Source: Adineta steineri (taxonomy: Eukaryota > Rotifera > Eurotatoria > Adinetida > Adinetidae). Taken from it: a stretch of DNA of 64,000 bases. The position numbers and the translations under genes are program-made. Location of the stretch: positions 297,788-361,787 of the forward strand of contig CAJNOI010000013.1 in NCBI GenBank assembly GCA_905250115.1. Reading direction: 5' to 3'. Positions 39,901-50,900 of this stretch are shown here, in pieces. The notes under the pieces are model-generated. The model did not search any database, was not told where the DNA came from, and worked only from the letters and a program-made list of their open reading frames with translations. Each line of letters opens with the position of its first letter. Position 1 is the stretch's first letter.

Positions 39901-40475
39901 TTTTATCGTCTTTAGAAACCAATCAATGAAGATGGACAAGCATATGTCTTATGTGTTAATGCTAATTTAGAACAATTACGTCAGAAGATCAGTGATGAAA
40001 TATTTACATTAAATATATTTGAAGTAAAATCAATATTAAATCTCAACAACAAAAATATTTATTTTTTTTTAAGGAATGGTATCGACAACAAACTCAATTT
40101 GTTTTTATGTGGCTTGGCGAAAGAACAGAAATTGGTCTTCATCCATATCAATTAGCTTGTTTATTATTAATAATTAAAGTATAAAAGCAAAAAAAGATTA
40201 TTTATTTTCAAATAATTTTTATTATTTTTATAGAAAACTCATGGAAGTTTTGAATTACAAGGTGTACAAGAAAAAGATCTTAATTCCCAAGCATATTTAA
40301 CTATTATGCAAAGATTACATGTAAGAGAAAAATAAAATTTGCTTTATATGTTTTGTCTATATGTTGTCACTGTGATATGTAAAATGGTATGTGAATATCA
40401 TAAAAAACATTGAATTTCATTTATTTGATTTTTTGTTTATTTTAGTTTGAAGAAACTGCCAATGCCGTTAAATAG
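33973..40475 (+). CDS. CADPS: calcium-dependent secretion activator (CAPS)
   Basis: Twenty-five coding exons: 33973-34032, 34108-34858, 34915-35278, 35429-35450, 35500-35580, 35635-36299, 36359-36425, 36601-36709, 36764-36973, 37155-37291, 37493-37529, 37579-37729, 37799-37903, 38137-38324, 38404-38436, 38576-38842, 38899-39040, 39093-39168, 39231-39310, 39485-39608, 39665-39859, 39916-40023, 40074-40178, 40234-40320, 40446-40475. Product about 1,397 aa (human CAPS1 1,353). After a disordered Ser/Thr-rich N-terminus come the conserved [20 protein letters not shown] and [10 protein letters not shown], then a C2 domain ([19 protein letters not shown]). A PH domain follows ([20 protein letters not shown]), then the MUN region ([55 protein letters not shown]). 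CAPS primes dense-core vesicles for Ca2+-triggered fusion, binding PI(4,5)P2 through PH and SNAREs through MUN. The 22-nt exon 4 is a microexon. Confidence 0.95.
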
Positions 40476-40984
40476 AAATTTATCATTCCTTTTTGAGACA
40501 ATTAGGTCAATATCTTGTTTTATTTTATTTCTAATAAAATGGGCAGAATAGCTTCTCTTTTTCTTTTCGTGTATTTCTTTGTTTTTCTATGCTTCTAACT
40601 TCCATATGTTTTAACAGTATGTTTTTTTTTTGTTCTCTTTCTCTCTCTTCAGCCGGTGGATCTCTTAATTATGTTTAGTCCAAATTTGTTGCAATTGTAT
40701 TCCTTTTTAATTTTCAGACAAATTATGTAAAGACAATTATTGTGCAATTATCTTTGTATGTGTATGTTTTTCTTTGCAAAGTGATCCTATGTGTATAGCT
40801 TGTCTTTTTTCGGAAAAAAAATCACATAACAATTTTTCTTCTTCTTCTTCTTCTTTCTATAAGTCTGTTATCGCTATTATTCATGACTTCTTATTCAGAA
40901 ATTTTTTTTTCGAATAAATGAAAAAAAAAGTCTTGCCTATGCAAAAATAAAATTGAATACGAACTTTCGTTTTCAGATCCTCTA
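40476..40984. other. CAPS 3' region / upstream of coiled-coil gene
   Basis: T-rich, low-complexity spacer likely to hold the CAPS 3' UTR. A pyrimidine tract ending in TTTTCAG (AG at 40,975-40,976) is the last feature before the next start codon. No gene seen. Confidence 0.6.
40970..40976 (+). promoter_or_regulatory. candidate trans-splice (spliced leader) acceptor
   Basis: TTTTCAG lies 8 nt before the ATG of the coiled-coil gene. No donor-bearing coding exon is visible upstream. It could be the site for spliced-leader addition or the end of a 5'-UTR intron. Confidence 0.4.
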
Positions 40985-42106
40985 ATGTCAGATATAAGAG
41001 AATTTCAAATCAGATGGAAACGTGATTTATTTTTAAAAAATAAATTAAATAATTTAACAGCTAGATATTTAATTAGAAAAAGTATTGTTATTGGTAAGAA
41101 TTAATGAATTATTTAGATTTTTAATAAAAGAATTTTTCTATAGTTCAAAAAAGATTATGCCGACAATTAAATAATTTAAAAAATGAATTACAAATTGTAC
41201 AATATGAAAGACAAATATTGAAGACTTCATTAATTGAACATTTACAACAAGTAAATAAAGTTTTTCTCATGAATTACATGTGATTTTAAGAATAAGATTT
41301 ATATATATGTTAATAGGAGAACATTATACTTCGACGATAATCGAAAAATTATTTTTTGTAGTCAATGACGTACTAATCGAGGTATCTAGCGAGATTGAAG
41401 AGTGATTAGTAAAGATTCATTTTTTTGCTCCTTATAGAACTCTTGAGAATATTACAAGAGTTTTATTGAAAGCTAATTAGATAAAACTGAATAGTTTTTA
41501 ATGATAGTCTTGGGAGTTCTAGGGGAAAAAGAAACACTGGATCTTAACTAATCACTCGTTATATGTCTATACTCAAAGAAGGAAAAGCGATACTCTAGTA
41601 CTCTGGAATATAATTTAGAACGACAATTCCCGCTTCGAACACTTTCCGATGTTGTACTATAAAAATCAGCACGCAGTTTTTGACCTGACAAGCGAAGTAC
41701 TCTCTTCTCTTTAATAAACATGTTCTGAAGCTTCATATCTTAACAGCATGAAGTCTTTTCTCCTATCTCCTTGAAATTGACTTATTATTGAAAACTAAAT
41801 GAATTATATGGAATTTTATTTTAGCGATTACAAACATTACACAATGAAATCGATAATTCTAATTGTCAGATAAAGAATCGTACTAAACAAGAAAAACAAT
41901 ATTGGCAGCAATTAACACAAACAATAGAAAAGTTAGTCGAAGAATAATTTGATAAAAGAATAATTTTTGTTTCTCTTTATAGACGAATAAATTTACATCG
42001 ATTAATAAATACTTCATCGACTAATGTTGATAATAAAACATTTGTTATTCATGCCGATAAAAATAATGAAAATAAACCTCAATCAAAAATTCACAAAAAA
42101 AAATAA
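40985..42106 (+). CDS. small coiled-coil protein
   Basis: Four exons: 40985-41093, 41144-41250, 41825-41931, 41983-42106, coding for 148 aa, phases consistent. The protein is nearly all charged helix: RWKRDLFLKNKLNNLTARYL, then LCRQLNNLKNELQIVQYERQ and LQTLHNEIDNSNCQIKNRT. It ends in a basic tail rich in Lys. No domain beyond the coiled coil can be named; small axonemal or centriolar coiled-coil proteins look like this, but that is only resemblance. Intron 2 is 574 bp, against about 50 for the others, and contains an inverted-repeat element. Confidence 0.75.
41400..41557. repeat. inverted-repeat (MITE-like) sequence in an intron
   Basis: The ends form an inverted repeat. GAGTGATTAGT at 41,400-41,410 is repeated in reverse complement at 41,547-41,557, and the match extends to about 18 of 20 bases. 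An inner inverted pair (CTCTTG / CAAGAG) lies around 41,440-41,462. No clear target duplication is seen. The host intron is ten times the usual length, which fits an insertion. Confidence 0.55.
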
Positions 42107-43485
42107 ACATATATCTTAGTGTTGTATATTCTTATATGTAATTTGTTATAAATAAATAGTTTAATAGAATACTTATCCATTAAAATTATCTATAATGGAA
42201 GCTATACAAGAAAGTTTCGAAAATTAAAGGAGAATCTTTGTATTTATTTACTAGGGTGTCTAAATCTACGCTACTTCAACTAATTGATCATTCTTCTTTT
42301 GTCAATTGAAATCTCATTAGGTCGATCTAAACAATAGTCTTTCGATAATATAATGTAATATTCCATATTCTTTTATTAATTCAGTTTTTTTCTCTATTTT
42401 AGTTATTTTCCATAAAGATTATTATTTATTTAAGATCTGAAAATAACTTTCTATTATTCTATTCGATAATAACAATAGACAGATTGCATCAACTTCTTTC
42501 TATACTACTGCTAATAATATACGAGAAAATTAGTTCTCCGGAAGCATTTATACTAAAGAATAATTTATTCAATTTGTCGGTAAATGAAGAATACAGTATA
42601 AATTCAATAAATCTTGTATTTGTGACATAAACAACTATTACAAAAAAATAAATGTGAAGATCTCGGATTGAAATCCAAGTATTATGTATACTTCAAAAAG
42701 TGTGGCTGAGGACAGATTGGTTTTGATTAACCTGTGTAAAAAGCAGCAATATCAGTATACATGACATGGGTTTTTCGCAAAATGTAATATAGAGAAAACC
42801 TTGGACGTACAGCATTCAACCCTAAGATATATCATTATTCAGAGTTCTTGACAAGTTCTATTTACTCCTAGAATTTAGCATCATTTTGTAGCCCATGGAA
42901 TTGATGAGATAATACACTGCAAAAAGTTTCATAACAATCGGAAGTTATCGTGTAAACGGACATTGGCCGATTCTATAGTGCACGCCCTTTTTGGATACAC
43001 AAAAATGAAATTTAACTATTCTATAAATATTCATTTAAATGTTGAGCATTGAAAGAAAAGCTTTACATTTGTTTACAGACCAAACTTGATGTTATAGAGA
43101 TTCTTGTCTGAATATTTTATGGTTTCTACATATACAATTAACTGAATGTTTGTTAGTTTAAAATTAATCCAAAAGTTATGCACCGAATAGTTTATTCAAT
43201 AATCTATTGTTTGTTAGTAATATAAGCAAATAAAAGACTTTTTTTTTATATTTATTCTTAAGAAAATCATTTTGAAAAAAAAGTTTGAGCAATAATAACT
43301 GAAAACTCGAGTCATCTATCGTCGTAATGTTGTGCTCAGCTATTTTTCATAATTCATCAATTGTCAAAGCAACTGTTTACATAGTTTACATCATGACAAA
43401 AATGCCATTATTATTTTGATTTTATACATATTAAAATTCATACTTTTTTTTTCTTCTCACAATAAATATATCTTTAGATAAAACA
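42107..43485. other. intergenic, no gene seen
   Basis: AT-rich spacer between two plus-strand genes. The stretch 42,655-43,000 is less simple than its surroundings and may be old inserted DNA, but no ends or coding sequence can be defined. An acceptor-like TCTTTAG closes the region. Confidence 0.5.
43471..43477 (+). promoter_or_regulatory. candidate trans-splice (spliced leader) acceptor
   Basis: TCTTTAG lies 8 nt before the CFAP97D-like ATG, with no coding exon visible upstream to pair with it. Confidence 0.4.
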
Positions 43486-44569
43486 ATGCATAAGTCATAT
43501 CAATCAACACTTCCGGCTTCTAATCGACTTCTTAAAAAGAAATGGGATGATAAATATTATTCTGAACATCGTCTTTTAGTAATTTTTGCTTAATAGATTG
43601 TTTTGTTTACAATAAGATTTTTTTTTATTAGGTACGTGATGCTCGACCAAGTATTGATACACGTCCTCCAAGAACTTATATGCATCTTCATATGAAATTA
43701 AAAAAACTTCAAGTATATTGTTTTTATATATATGCAAAATTAATATTAAATGAATTTCTTTTAATTTAGTTACAAGAGGAACGTACAGCAATTGTTGAAC
43801 GTGATAATCGTATTTTATTAGAAAAAATGGCACATACAATGAAAACAACTGGTTGTATTGATAATCGTAATAATTATGAAGCAAGAAGGTATATGAATAA
43901 AAAAAGTCAAGTGATCTAAATACATATATATATGATTTCTTTATTAGTCTTAATCAAGAAAAACGTCGACGAGAATTATTACGTGTTGCAGAAGAAAATG
44001 GAACATTAGCAAAACGAATTGTTGATCGTAAACCTATCTTAGCTCGAGAAGGTTGGCAAAGAGATTCGCAACAAAACAATGCATATTTAAATAATATAGC
44101 CAAATATGAACTCGGTTGGCATGCTCCCAAAGTATGAAATACAGATAAAAAGCTAAAGTGAAATGAATAATTTGCTTCGGTTCAGTTTATGTTAGCATGA
44201 TGTATACTGTTTTGCTAGAGGAGAGAAGAACTAGGCATGCACCTGTACAGTCCGACTGGGTGACTAGTCCGATCGGGGACCCAGTCCGACTCGCACTGGG
44301 TGCATGCCTAAGAAGAATACATTAATATGTATTCTAATTCAATGTGGTTAGCCTTCCGTATTTCGTCCCAGTCGTAGATCTCTCTTCTCTAACGAATGAC
44401 ATTACTATAATTTATATTTTTGTTTTAGTCGGCTGGTCCTCGACAAGCATCAGCTGAAAGCACCACAAAAAAAGAACCGGAAAATCCTCCACCAGAAGAG
44501 AAAAAAGAGTCTGAAACTTCTGGTAAACCAACATCAGCAAAAGGAAGCAAAGATAAAACAAAGAAATAA
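43486..44569 (+). CDS. CFAP97-domain protein (CFAP97D1/hemingway type)
   Basis: Five exons: 43486-43578, 43632-43712, 43770-43888, 43948-44131, 44429-44569, coding for 205 aa. The CFAP97 (KIAA1430) domain covers about residues 8-155. It contains the family landmarks NRLLKKKWDDKYYSEHR, VRDARPSIDTRPPRTYMH, LKKLQLQEERTAIVERDNR and SLNQEKRRRELLRVAEEN, and closes with NIAKYELGWH. The last 45 residues are a Lys/Glu/Ser-rich tail. Vertebrate CFAP97D1 is a sperm flagellum axoneme protein needed for normal flagellar structure and the Drosophila homologue hemingway acts in cilia. The final intron (297 bp) is about five times longer than the others and carries a palindromic element. The start is the first ATG of the domain frame. 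Confidence 0.9.
44231..44310. mobile_element. palindromic hAT-like mini-element in CFAP97D intron 4
   Basis: A GC-rich block in an AT-rich intron. It begins TAGGCATGCACC (44,232-44,243) and ends with its exact reverse complement (44,299-44,310). A second inverted pair sits inside (GTCCGACTGGGT / ACCCAGTCCGAC). Both flanks read AGAAGAA (44,224-44,230 and 44,311-44,317), a 7-bp direct repeat; counted from T44232 the flanks are an 8-bp duplication with one mismatch. Ends of the form TAGGxATG with an 8-bp duplication suit a non-autonomous hAT element. Confidence 0.65.
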
Positions 44570-45305
44570 TTTAATTGCGATAAACATTGAATATTTATCA
44601 AGATTTTTGTTTGTTTTTTTCTATGTATTACATCGAATAAGGGATATGATTTTTACTAGAAAGTTTATACCTAGTGGTATATTGGAAAGTTGTTTATTTT
44701 ATATGAGTCTTATTTCTTCCTCCTTGTCTCTTTGCTATATTTCATTTCTACATAATTTCATAAAATAAATATATTCTTAAAAAAATATCAAATCAATCAT
44801 ATTCATAAAGAAAATATTACAATGTTGTAGGAAAATCAATTTCGAAATGGAACTGTAATCTGAGATTATTTTAAGTTGACTTATGCTTTCACAATGGATA
44901 TATTTCTGATCTGCACTTAGTGACATCTGAAAAGTAATTGATCATATCTTGTCATTGTTTAAGTTTATTAAGTAAATCATTAATCATAGAAAGATTTCAT
45001 AATGATTTATCTATGAAATTATTTTTCTATTAAATCAAACATAGATTAAAACAGGTTGTTTTTTATTTACATAAGTTCAACAGATGTCAGTTGAAAGAAA
45101 GTGAAATTATTTGTTTTGTTGTTATTATGATTATTGTTGCTTCGATGATATATGAATCATTTTAAACGTAAATACAAAACTGATTGATCGATCGATCAAA
45201 TGCTTCTATTTATTTTGTTTGTTGAAGTACTTGAAAGTTTTGATTGATTGCTTTTTTTCTTTAAGATATTTATATTAATCGTATTATTTAAAAAAAGAAA
45301 GGAGA
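44570..45305. other. intergenic between CFAP97D-like and synaptogyrin genes
   Basis: AT-rich. AATAAA-type signals near 44,764 could end the CFAP97D transcript. A short GATCGATCGATC run sits near 45,186. No gene seen. Confidence 0.55.
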
Positions 45306-46152
45306 ATGAATCCATCAACAGAACCGCAAGCATTTGGTGCCGGCCGAGCCGGATCTGCATTTGATGCAATTGAGTTTATTAAAAAACCTCAAGTTATCTT
45401 ACGAATTGTTGCTTGGGTATAAAATTCATAGTTTAGTTGAAATTTTTCTATTATATATGTTCAATAGGTTTTTGCTATAATTGTTTTTGCATCTCTTGCC
45501 CAAGAAGGTTATGTTGATGGTACATGCCGTTATAATGGTTCGAATGCTTGTGGTTATGGTATTGGAATTGGTGTTATTGCATTTCTTTTAACAATTGCAT
45601 TTACAGCACTTGACGTTTATTTTCCAAATATTTCAAATATTAAAACACGTCGAACAGCTGTATTAGGAGAATTAGGAGCATCAGGTAATTGGAGAAATTT
45701 TTTTCCATAGAAATATTCTAATAAAAGTGAATTGATTTCATTAGGTGCATTGACATTTTTATGGTTTATTGGTTTCTGTTATATGACTGATCAATGGCGA
45801 CAAGAAGATGAAAAAGATTTACCAGGATGGAATGGTCGGAATAGTGTTCAAGCAGCTATTGCATTTGCTTTCTTTTCAATTTTAGTTTGGGTATAGATAG
45901 TTGTTTGCATATATGTATATGTATAAAATCGCTTCATTCTTTTTCTTTTAGGCTGCATCAACTTTCTTTGCATTTCAACGTTATCGCGAAGGTGTTTCGA
46001 ATTTATTCAGTTCAGGTTATGAAGATCATTCCGCAGGCGGTGGACAAACTTATGGCGGCTATCCACCAGCTGGCGGTGTTGGTAGCTTTTCTCAACCACC
46101 ATTTACAGCAACACAACAAGCACAATCAAATTATCAACCACCAACATATTAA
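45306..46152 (+). CDS. SYNGR: synaptogyrin
   Basis: Four exons: 45306-45416, 45468-45684, 45745-45890, 45952-46152, coding for 224 aa. It is a four-pass MARVEL-domain membrane protein of synaptic-type vesicles. Conserved features are the N-terminal AFGAGRAGSAFDAIEFIKKP, ILRIVAWVFAIIVFASLAQEGY, CRYNGSNACGYGIGIGVIAF with the two luminal Cys, ALDVYFPNIS and FLWFIGFCYMTDQW. After TM4 (AAIAFAFFSILVWAASTFFA) comes AFQRYREG and a cytosolic tail rich in Gly, Tyr, Gln and Pro, as in vertebrate synaptogyrins. Both termini should face the cytosol. It modulates regulated exocytosis and, with CAPS about 5 kb upstream, is the second secretory gene here. Introns are 51-61 bp and the gene is intact. Confidence 0.93.
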
Positions 46153-47965
46153 TGTATTTTTTCCTAATCGTTAGATATAGAAATGAAAGATCTGTTTTAT
46201 TCTTTATGTCATTTTTGTTTTGTCTTATTCATTTCACAAAATGTTGTTACTTTTAATCTTTGAGAATCTCATATGTAAGTCTCGTTTCTCTCTATTTATA
46301 TATTCTTCTAAACTTTTGAATGAAAAACAAAACCAAGTCGAGAGATATAATCAAAAAACACTCAATATTCGTGAGATGAGTGTTAGAATGAAAACAAAAT
46401 TCTCATTTTTCTCTATTGTCTTACCATTTTGTTGTATTTTCCGTATATATATATATATTTAAAAAAAACACTTCTTCCCATCGTTTGTTTATGTATTGTT
46501 CATTTTTTTCATTATCTGTATGTTGTCTATAGTATAAGCATATCCAGAAAAAAAAATCAAGATATTAATTTTGAATTCTTCTATTTATTTAACACGATGC
46601 ATCATATTGTTCAAACTTGAGAAAATAGAAGATGTGGATTCGTTAACTAGTGACCTCTTGATGAAAGGAATGAATGGCAGTAAATAATGAGTCATAGGAA
46701 TTTTAACTTTTTTTTCAACTCAATTGAACTGTCATGGCTGGTGTACTGTTCAAATTTTTATGAATAATCTTACCAATTGTTTTTGTAATGTAAATACGAT
46801 CAATAATTTTCAAAAAAATTGAGATATATATTCACATAACTGAACAAAGCTGTGACAATTTTGTTTATAAAGTTCATTGTAAGTTGTTCATTATACACAT
46901 TTTTAATTTGTTTTTTCTTTCGTCTATCGCTGTTCATAAAAATTTTAGAATTGTGATTTATTGCAAAAATGTGCTATTAGATTTATTCAATCAATACTCA
47001 GGTATAGAATGAATACTTTCATTTTTTATCATAATATTCCTTTTCAAATCACAATAAGCGCTCGAATAATAATAATAATAATAACAATAGAAAGAATTAA
47101 ACGATCTTAAAGCTTTTTTTAATGTATTCTATCGTTCACTGATCCTACTAAGCACATGAATAGAGATTAAATCGTAATATAATATTTTTTTTTCCACTAT
47201 AACAAAAATATTTAACTTTCTTTTGTAATAAATAATTTGCTTGACATTAAAAAAAAATATTTGTGTAGTTGTTTTTATGTCTGTATCAGAGCTATAAGGA
47301 AATTATAATTCGATATTAACTGAAATTTATGTATCATGTATAGAAATAAAAGTAAGATTATTATTTTTGAATAGAAAAAATATATGCGTTTGTATTATTA
47401 TTATTATTATTATTTCAATAAAACGTTTATTATTTTATTTTTTTATTAGGCTACGCAAAAGACTAACAAATCGCTACGCTAACATGTCAGTTAATATCAT
47501 AAATCACTCAGAACGACAGACAAGATATGGTTATTATGTAATTGCTTTGATAATATTACAATATAGAGACTACCTTGATAGAAAATCAGCTTCTCCTTGA
47601 TCATATTAATACAAAAAGAAAATATCAAGAATATTGACAAACGAGAAATTAAATGTTATACTTGGACTTGCTTTGTTTTTTGATAACATAGATACAATAC
47701 TCTCCTTGTTATTAGCGTTGTAAACCATATTGTACATTGTTCGATAGAAAAAAGTAGAGGAAGAAAATAAGAACAAGGTAGTCATTTTTCTTTTCATTGA
47801 CATAAATTTGTAGAGGTGTAAGAAAAAAGAAAGAGAGGGAACGAAGAGACAGAAAGAAATATGTATCTTTCGTTTTTTTACTACTGAAGACACACTCGAA
47901 AGTTGGACAAAAGAAAAAAAGATTTTCGATAAGTTCATATTGTTTATTTGTATTTTTTTTTTCAG
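46153..47965. other. intergenic, simple-sequence rich
   Basis: AT-rich spacer with trinucleotide runs (AAT)n near 47,067 and (TTA)n near 47,395, and a purine-rich stretch near 47,820-47,860. Overlapping frames on both strands at 46,220-47,974 are low complexity. The end is a pyrimidine tract and AG directly before the next ATG. Confidence 0.55.
47952..47965 (+). promoter_or_regulatory. candidate trans-splice (spliced leader) acceptor
   Basis: A T-rich tract ending in TTTTTTTTCAG directly abuts the ATG of the MPHOSPH9-like gene. No upstream coding exon is recognisable, so this AG is either a spliced-leader acceptor or the end of a 5'-UTR intron. Confidence 0.45.
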
Positions 47966-50900
47966 ATGACACACTCTAATACAGATAATAATCCACCTCC
48001 TCAGGAATTTTATGTTCGTGGTGACTGTAAGTTATTTTTTGTATGAATTTTTTTCTATATTATCTTATGATTATAATAGTTCCATTTGTATTCATGCCAG
48101 CAACATCCTCGGCAACAGGTTATACGTTTGTTAATGATCATACTCAAGTATTTAATGATGATAATCATGTCACAACTGAAGTAATAGATGAAGAAGAAAG
48201 AAGAAGAGGTATGAGAGATCATATTTAGATGTAAAAACATTCATTTTCTTTAGATACTACTGTTCATAATCAAGATGATAACAATGAAGAGAATGATGAT
48301 GATAACGAAGAAAGAAATGATATTCGTATAAGTCAACCTAAGTATAGTCAATTATTAAAAGACCTTGATTTTAGTGAAACAAGATTGGTAATATAAAATC
48401 TTTTCTTTTTTTTTCTTATTATTTTATTTGTATTCATTAAGTATGATGTGACAAAACTTTTATCTGATGAAACAAATTATTATACGACTGTAGATGATAA
48501 TGAAAGTCAAAAAAAAAATTCAACCGATGGAAGTAATCAAAGTTTATCACCAAATCATTCATCAGAATCAAGCAATGAATCTGTCAATCATCGATCTTCT
48601 TCAACTACTAATAATAATATTCATAAAATGAAAGAAAAAGAGAATTTAACAATTGGTGATAATGATTTAAATCATTTATCTGAAACTATTCAAGAAGTGT
48701 CATCAGTGTCAACTGAAGATTATGATAATCATCGAGATAATGATACTGATATCAATGTTGATATGAGACAAAAACTTTTTGTTGAAGAACATGGTGATAA
48801 CACTAAACGATCAGCACAAAATTATAATCCAAATAATAATGTACAAGAGGTTAGTATTTTTTCGTTCATATAGTATTACTTTATTTGAAACTTGTCAATT
48901 TGTCTTCAAATATTTTTCTTTCTACTTACCGTTTGATAAGTATTGAATTACTAGTCGAATATTGACAAAATCTACATAAATGTTGATTTATCAATATTCA
49001 CTAAAAGATGTATATAAAAGAATATCAAGAATTAGTATTATTAATTAGTCAGCCATGCGATTCTTTACTAAATGATTTACTATATAAAATATATTTTCGT
49101 ATTGTATGTTATGAACAGAGGATTAAATCATAATATCAATTGCTTCATGAAATACCCTAAATAATAAGCATAATGATGTTTATTATCCTTGTCGTATCTA
49201 ATAAAAATTTTCGGATACACATCATTAGTCAGAATGACGAGGTCAGTCAATAAGATAACGTATCTGATATATAAAACAAGCTTATACTATTACATAATTG
49301 TTTTCGTTAAATTTTACAATTTATAACGTTATGAATAGCTTCTCTTTTCATTGCCTTTCATAATCTTAAGTTATTTTCCTCGGATATTTTATGTTACATT
49401 CATGTTCCATCAAATAATTGATATAAATCAGTCTACTATATCAGATTTAGAAGTAAGTGTACTAAAAATAGACGATTATCTCTTTTTGATATCTATTATT
49501 TCAGTTTCTTTTGCTAATCAAATATTTAGTTCTATCAAATAAAGTTCCATTAAGATTATATAGATTTTAAAATAAACAAAATTAATTAAACCATAACGAT
49601 ATTGAAATATATACCTTTAGCTTTTTTGATATTAAATATCAATTTAAGATAGATTTTTTACTCAAGGATATAATTATATTTCTTTTTACCTTCAAATAAA
49701 AATGTCCTTGCCTCTACGTGTATATATACATACACAATATAGTTTTGCAAATGGTATGATCAAAACTTAAATGAAAACTAACCTTGCATGATCAATTGAA
49801 TTACAAAAATAAAATATTTACTTTTTATTTCTTATTTCATCTAGAACACATCATATAAACCAAATAAAAATTCTCGTTTTCCTACTCAAAATTCTACTAA
49901 TATTGATAATGATAATTTATCGTCAATACCTCGTTTAAGTACAAATGCGAGTACTCGGACAGATAATCAAGAACAATCACAAGAATATGAATTTAATTGG
50001 AATGATTTAATTAATGGAACAGATGGATTTATGCAATCACCAACTGTTGTTATCATTGCACAATCAATTGATGATCTTCATACAACACCTACAAAACAAC
50101 AACAACAACAACAACAGCAACAACAACAAACAACAACATCTCCTAATGAAAAATTAAAACAACATATAAATATATCTCCAAAACAAAAAGTTCATCAACG
50201 TTTACGTCAATTATCAGCATCGTCAGATACAGATTCAATTGCTGAATATGTTGTTAATCGAACAAAACAAAAACAACATTCATCATCTCAACCACATTTA
50301 TCCATAGATGAAGAATATAATGATTTAAATACTCATTTAAAACCAAATCTTAATGATCAAGAACGACCCTATACATCAGCAAGTGATATTTTATTAGGAC
50401 GTTCATCAAATCAAAATATTGATCAAACAAATTCAACAAAAAAAAAACCTCATCATCATCAAAGATCTTCATTATCTTCTCGTCATATAAATCAGGAAGA
50501 TAATAATCAATCAATAAATAATGTAAGAAAATAAATAAGTAGTGGCGGCGCCAAGGGTGGGCTGGGGTCAGTGGCGGATCTAGGATTTTGGAAGAGGGGG
50601 GGGGCGATTTCGGCTAAAACCTATTTTTTGAGTCCAATCGAGGTAGTATAAATCTAAAAAAATTCCAAAGAGGGGGGGGGGGCGATCGTCCCCCTAAATC
50701 CGCCACTGGGTGGGGTAGACTCAGCGCACTCTGAAATTTTTTTCAAATCTTAAAAAAACCAGTGATATTCTACCGGAGTCCACTCTTTTTGAAACTCATT
50801 AGGCCTGAGCCCACCCTAGTCTAAATTCCTGGCGTCGCCGCTATAAATAAGTCTCATTTATGATTTAATGTATTCGATTATAGGATACTTGGTTATCTAT

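Noticed and set aside
47606..47974. 122-aa and 86-aa minus-strand frames
   Set aside because: Phe/Ser-rich translations of a purine-rich stretch, overlapping in two frames; no motif.
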